Positions 63,365 through 64,000 of a stretch of 64,000 bases of DNA are shown in pieces. Both the position numbers and the translations under genes were made by a program. The first letter of the stretch is position 1; the number at the start of each line of letters is the position of its first letter. The notes under the pieces are model-generated. The model was not told where the DNA came from, ran no database searches, and saw nothing but the letters and a program-made list of their open reading frames with translations. Source of the DNA: a virus. The DNA is taken from positions 1 through 64,000 of IMG/VR virus record IMGVR_UViG_3300027763_000050; one strand, 5' to 3'.

Positions 63365-64000
63365 TTAGTATCCGCCGTACGGACTTGTAACTGTTAACGT
63401 TGCAACGTTTTGGTTTGTACCTCTTGCTGCACCAGCGATCCTGAATGTTGCCTTGATTCGACCGTAGGGTGTCATACTCAGGGTGAAGACACCACGAGGG
63501 ACAATTGCCGTTGCTTGCAGTGGCCCGGTTTGAGAAGTATTGCCAGCGAGCTTCTTGATTTGAGCACTTGGCTTGAGCGTACCCACTGAATTGCTGCTAC
63601 CCAGAATTGCGCCAAGAAGATTGCGCAGGGAAAGGCGACCCGAGAGTGGAGCACTACCTCCAGCTGCTCCAGTTAGCTCTAGGTAGCGAATAACAAATAT
63701 CGCCACCCCATACGGGAGAGCCTGCCACTGGGAGGACGAGACGGTGAAGTAATAGGTGCCGGCTGGGAGCTTTAATTCTGATTCGTTCTCATCGGTGCCG
63801 ACCACGTCATTCAGGTATGCCGTACCTAGCTCAGTGAGTGGCAGTGGCCGACGATCTGAATCAAGGATGCCTGTGCTGAGGTATTGGTCTTCGTAGGGGT
63901 TGCCGGCGACGATTACCGACTGAAGACCGGCGGCCCCGTTGGTTTCGACCTTAAAGAAAAGCGTATTAGTGCCGGTCTGAGAGCCAATTGAGCCGTTGAT
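63365..64000 (-). CDS. Virion beta-structure protein (5' truncated by window edge)
   Basis: The frame is open to base 64000, so the start lies beyond; about 211 residues are visible. Beta-rich throughout (TLFFKVETNGAAGLQSVIVAG, GTYYFTVSSSQWQALP, ATLTVTSPYGG). Likely a tail or fibre component. It lies upstream of the tail gene 62876-63298 on the same strand. Confidence 0.65.
   Translation of the reverse strand: MNGSIGSQTGTNTLFFKVETNGAAGLQSVIVAGNPYEDQYLSTGILDSDRRPLPLTELGTAYLNDVVGTDENESELKLPAGTYYFTVSSSQWQALPYGVAIFVIRYLELTGAAGGSAPLSGRLSLRNLLGAILGSSNSVGTLKPSAQIKKLAGNTSQTGPLQATAIVPRGVFTLSMTPYGRIKATFRIAGAARGTNQNVATLTVTSPYGGY

Noticed and set aside
1-64000. tRNA genes
   Set aside because: I looked for T-loop (GGTTCGAATCC-like) sequences with flanking stems and saw none; a tRNAscan run would settle it.

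Overview
The window looks like part of the genome of a tailed virus of a picocyanobacterium (Synechococcus/Cyanobium type), or less likely a prophage. About 95% of it is coding. The genes are short, tightly packed and mostly without recognisable function, and there are no ribosomal or metabolic operons and no tRNA that I can see. Virion genes are clear: large terminase, portal, a scaffold-like protein, a LamG/SPRY tail adhesin, two lysins and several collar or tail proteins. Cyanobacterial association rests on an NblA-like protein (phycobilisome-degradation adaptor family), small families I know from picocyanobacterial genomes and their viruses (N-termini with PITPPPEL and LSPAAQ), ThyX in place of ThyA, and many starts without a Shine-Dalgarno sequence. 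Both window edges cut genes, so this is an internal piece of a larger genome. No major capsid protein and no DNA polymerase are recognisable.

Layout. 1-6.7 kb (+): the 3' part of a large tail adhesin, two families of small duplicated proteins, DUF3310, a BPSL0761-like protein and a tail-assembly-like protein. 6.7-11.1 kb (+): an XisF-like large serine recombinase beside a perfect inverted repeat, an HNH nuclease, the NblA-like gene, a two-domain virion lysin and membrane proteins. 11.1-17.4 kb (mostly -): nucleotide and DNA metabolism (ThyX, dCMP deaminase, an adenine-methylase-like protein), an HNH protein and a DUF5648 repeat protein. 17.5-26.9 kb: two membrane proteins, a primase-helicase of VapE type, an HTH regulator, a PD-(D/E)XK exonuclease, an SSB and an SSB partner, and a sliding-clamp-like protein. 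These would make up most of a replication module apart from the polymerase. 27-34 kb: a dense island of small proteins, including a SLOG protein, zinc-finger proteins, a LysM protein and a holin-like protein.

34.4-39.7 kb (-) is the most unusual block. It contains a ThiF/E1-like adenylating enzyme, a JAB/JAMM peptidase with an intact HxH-x7-S-xx-D motif, a ubiquitin-like beta-grasp protein ending in Gly, and between JAB and E1 a Cys-containing protein in the place that PRTRC cassettes give to their E2-like component. I read it as a virus-borne ubiquitin-like conjugation/deconjugation cassette related to plasmid PRTRC systems. A Gp157-family protein and a HicA-like protein lie just upstream.

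40.8-45.9 kb (-) is a second unusual block: a train of mini-gene cassettes. Each consists of a near-identical 20-base hairpin leader, one small ORF and an intrinsic terminator, and several of the ORFs are only 43-60 codons long. A gene-free, repeat-rich stretch of about 0.9 kb (45.92-46.84 kb) separates this leftward train from the rightward virion block. That block (46.8-62.7 kb, +) holds a 762-residue virion protein, about ten small internal or neck-type proteins, terminase, portal, an overlapping scaffold-like gene and a lysozyme-peptidase fusion. 62.7-64 kb (-) ends with tail-type proteins.

Two expression signals recur. A CTAGAATA-type -10 element lies 20-30 bases before many rightward genes. 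Pyrimidine-rich, SD-less leaders precede many leftward accessory genes, whereas several virion genes have purine-rich SD sequences.
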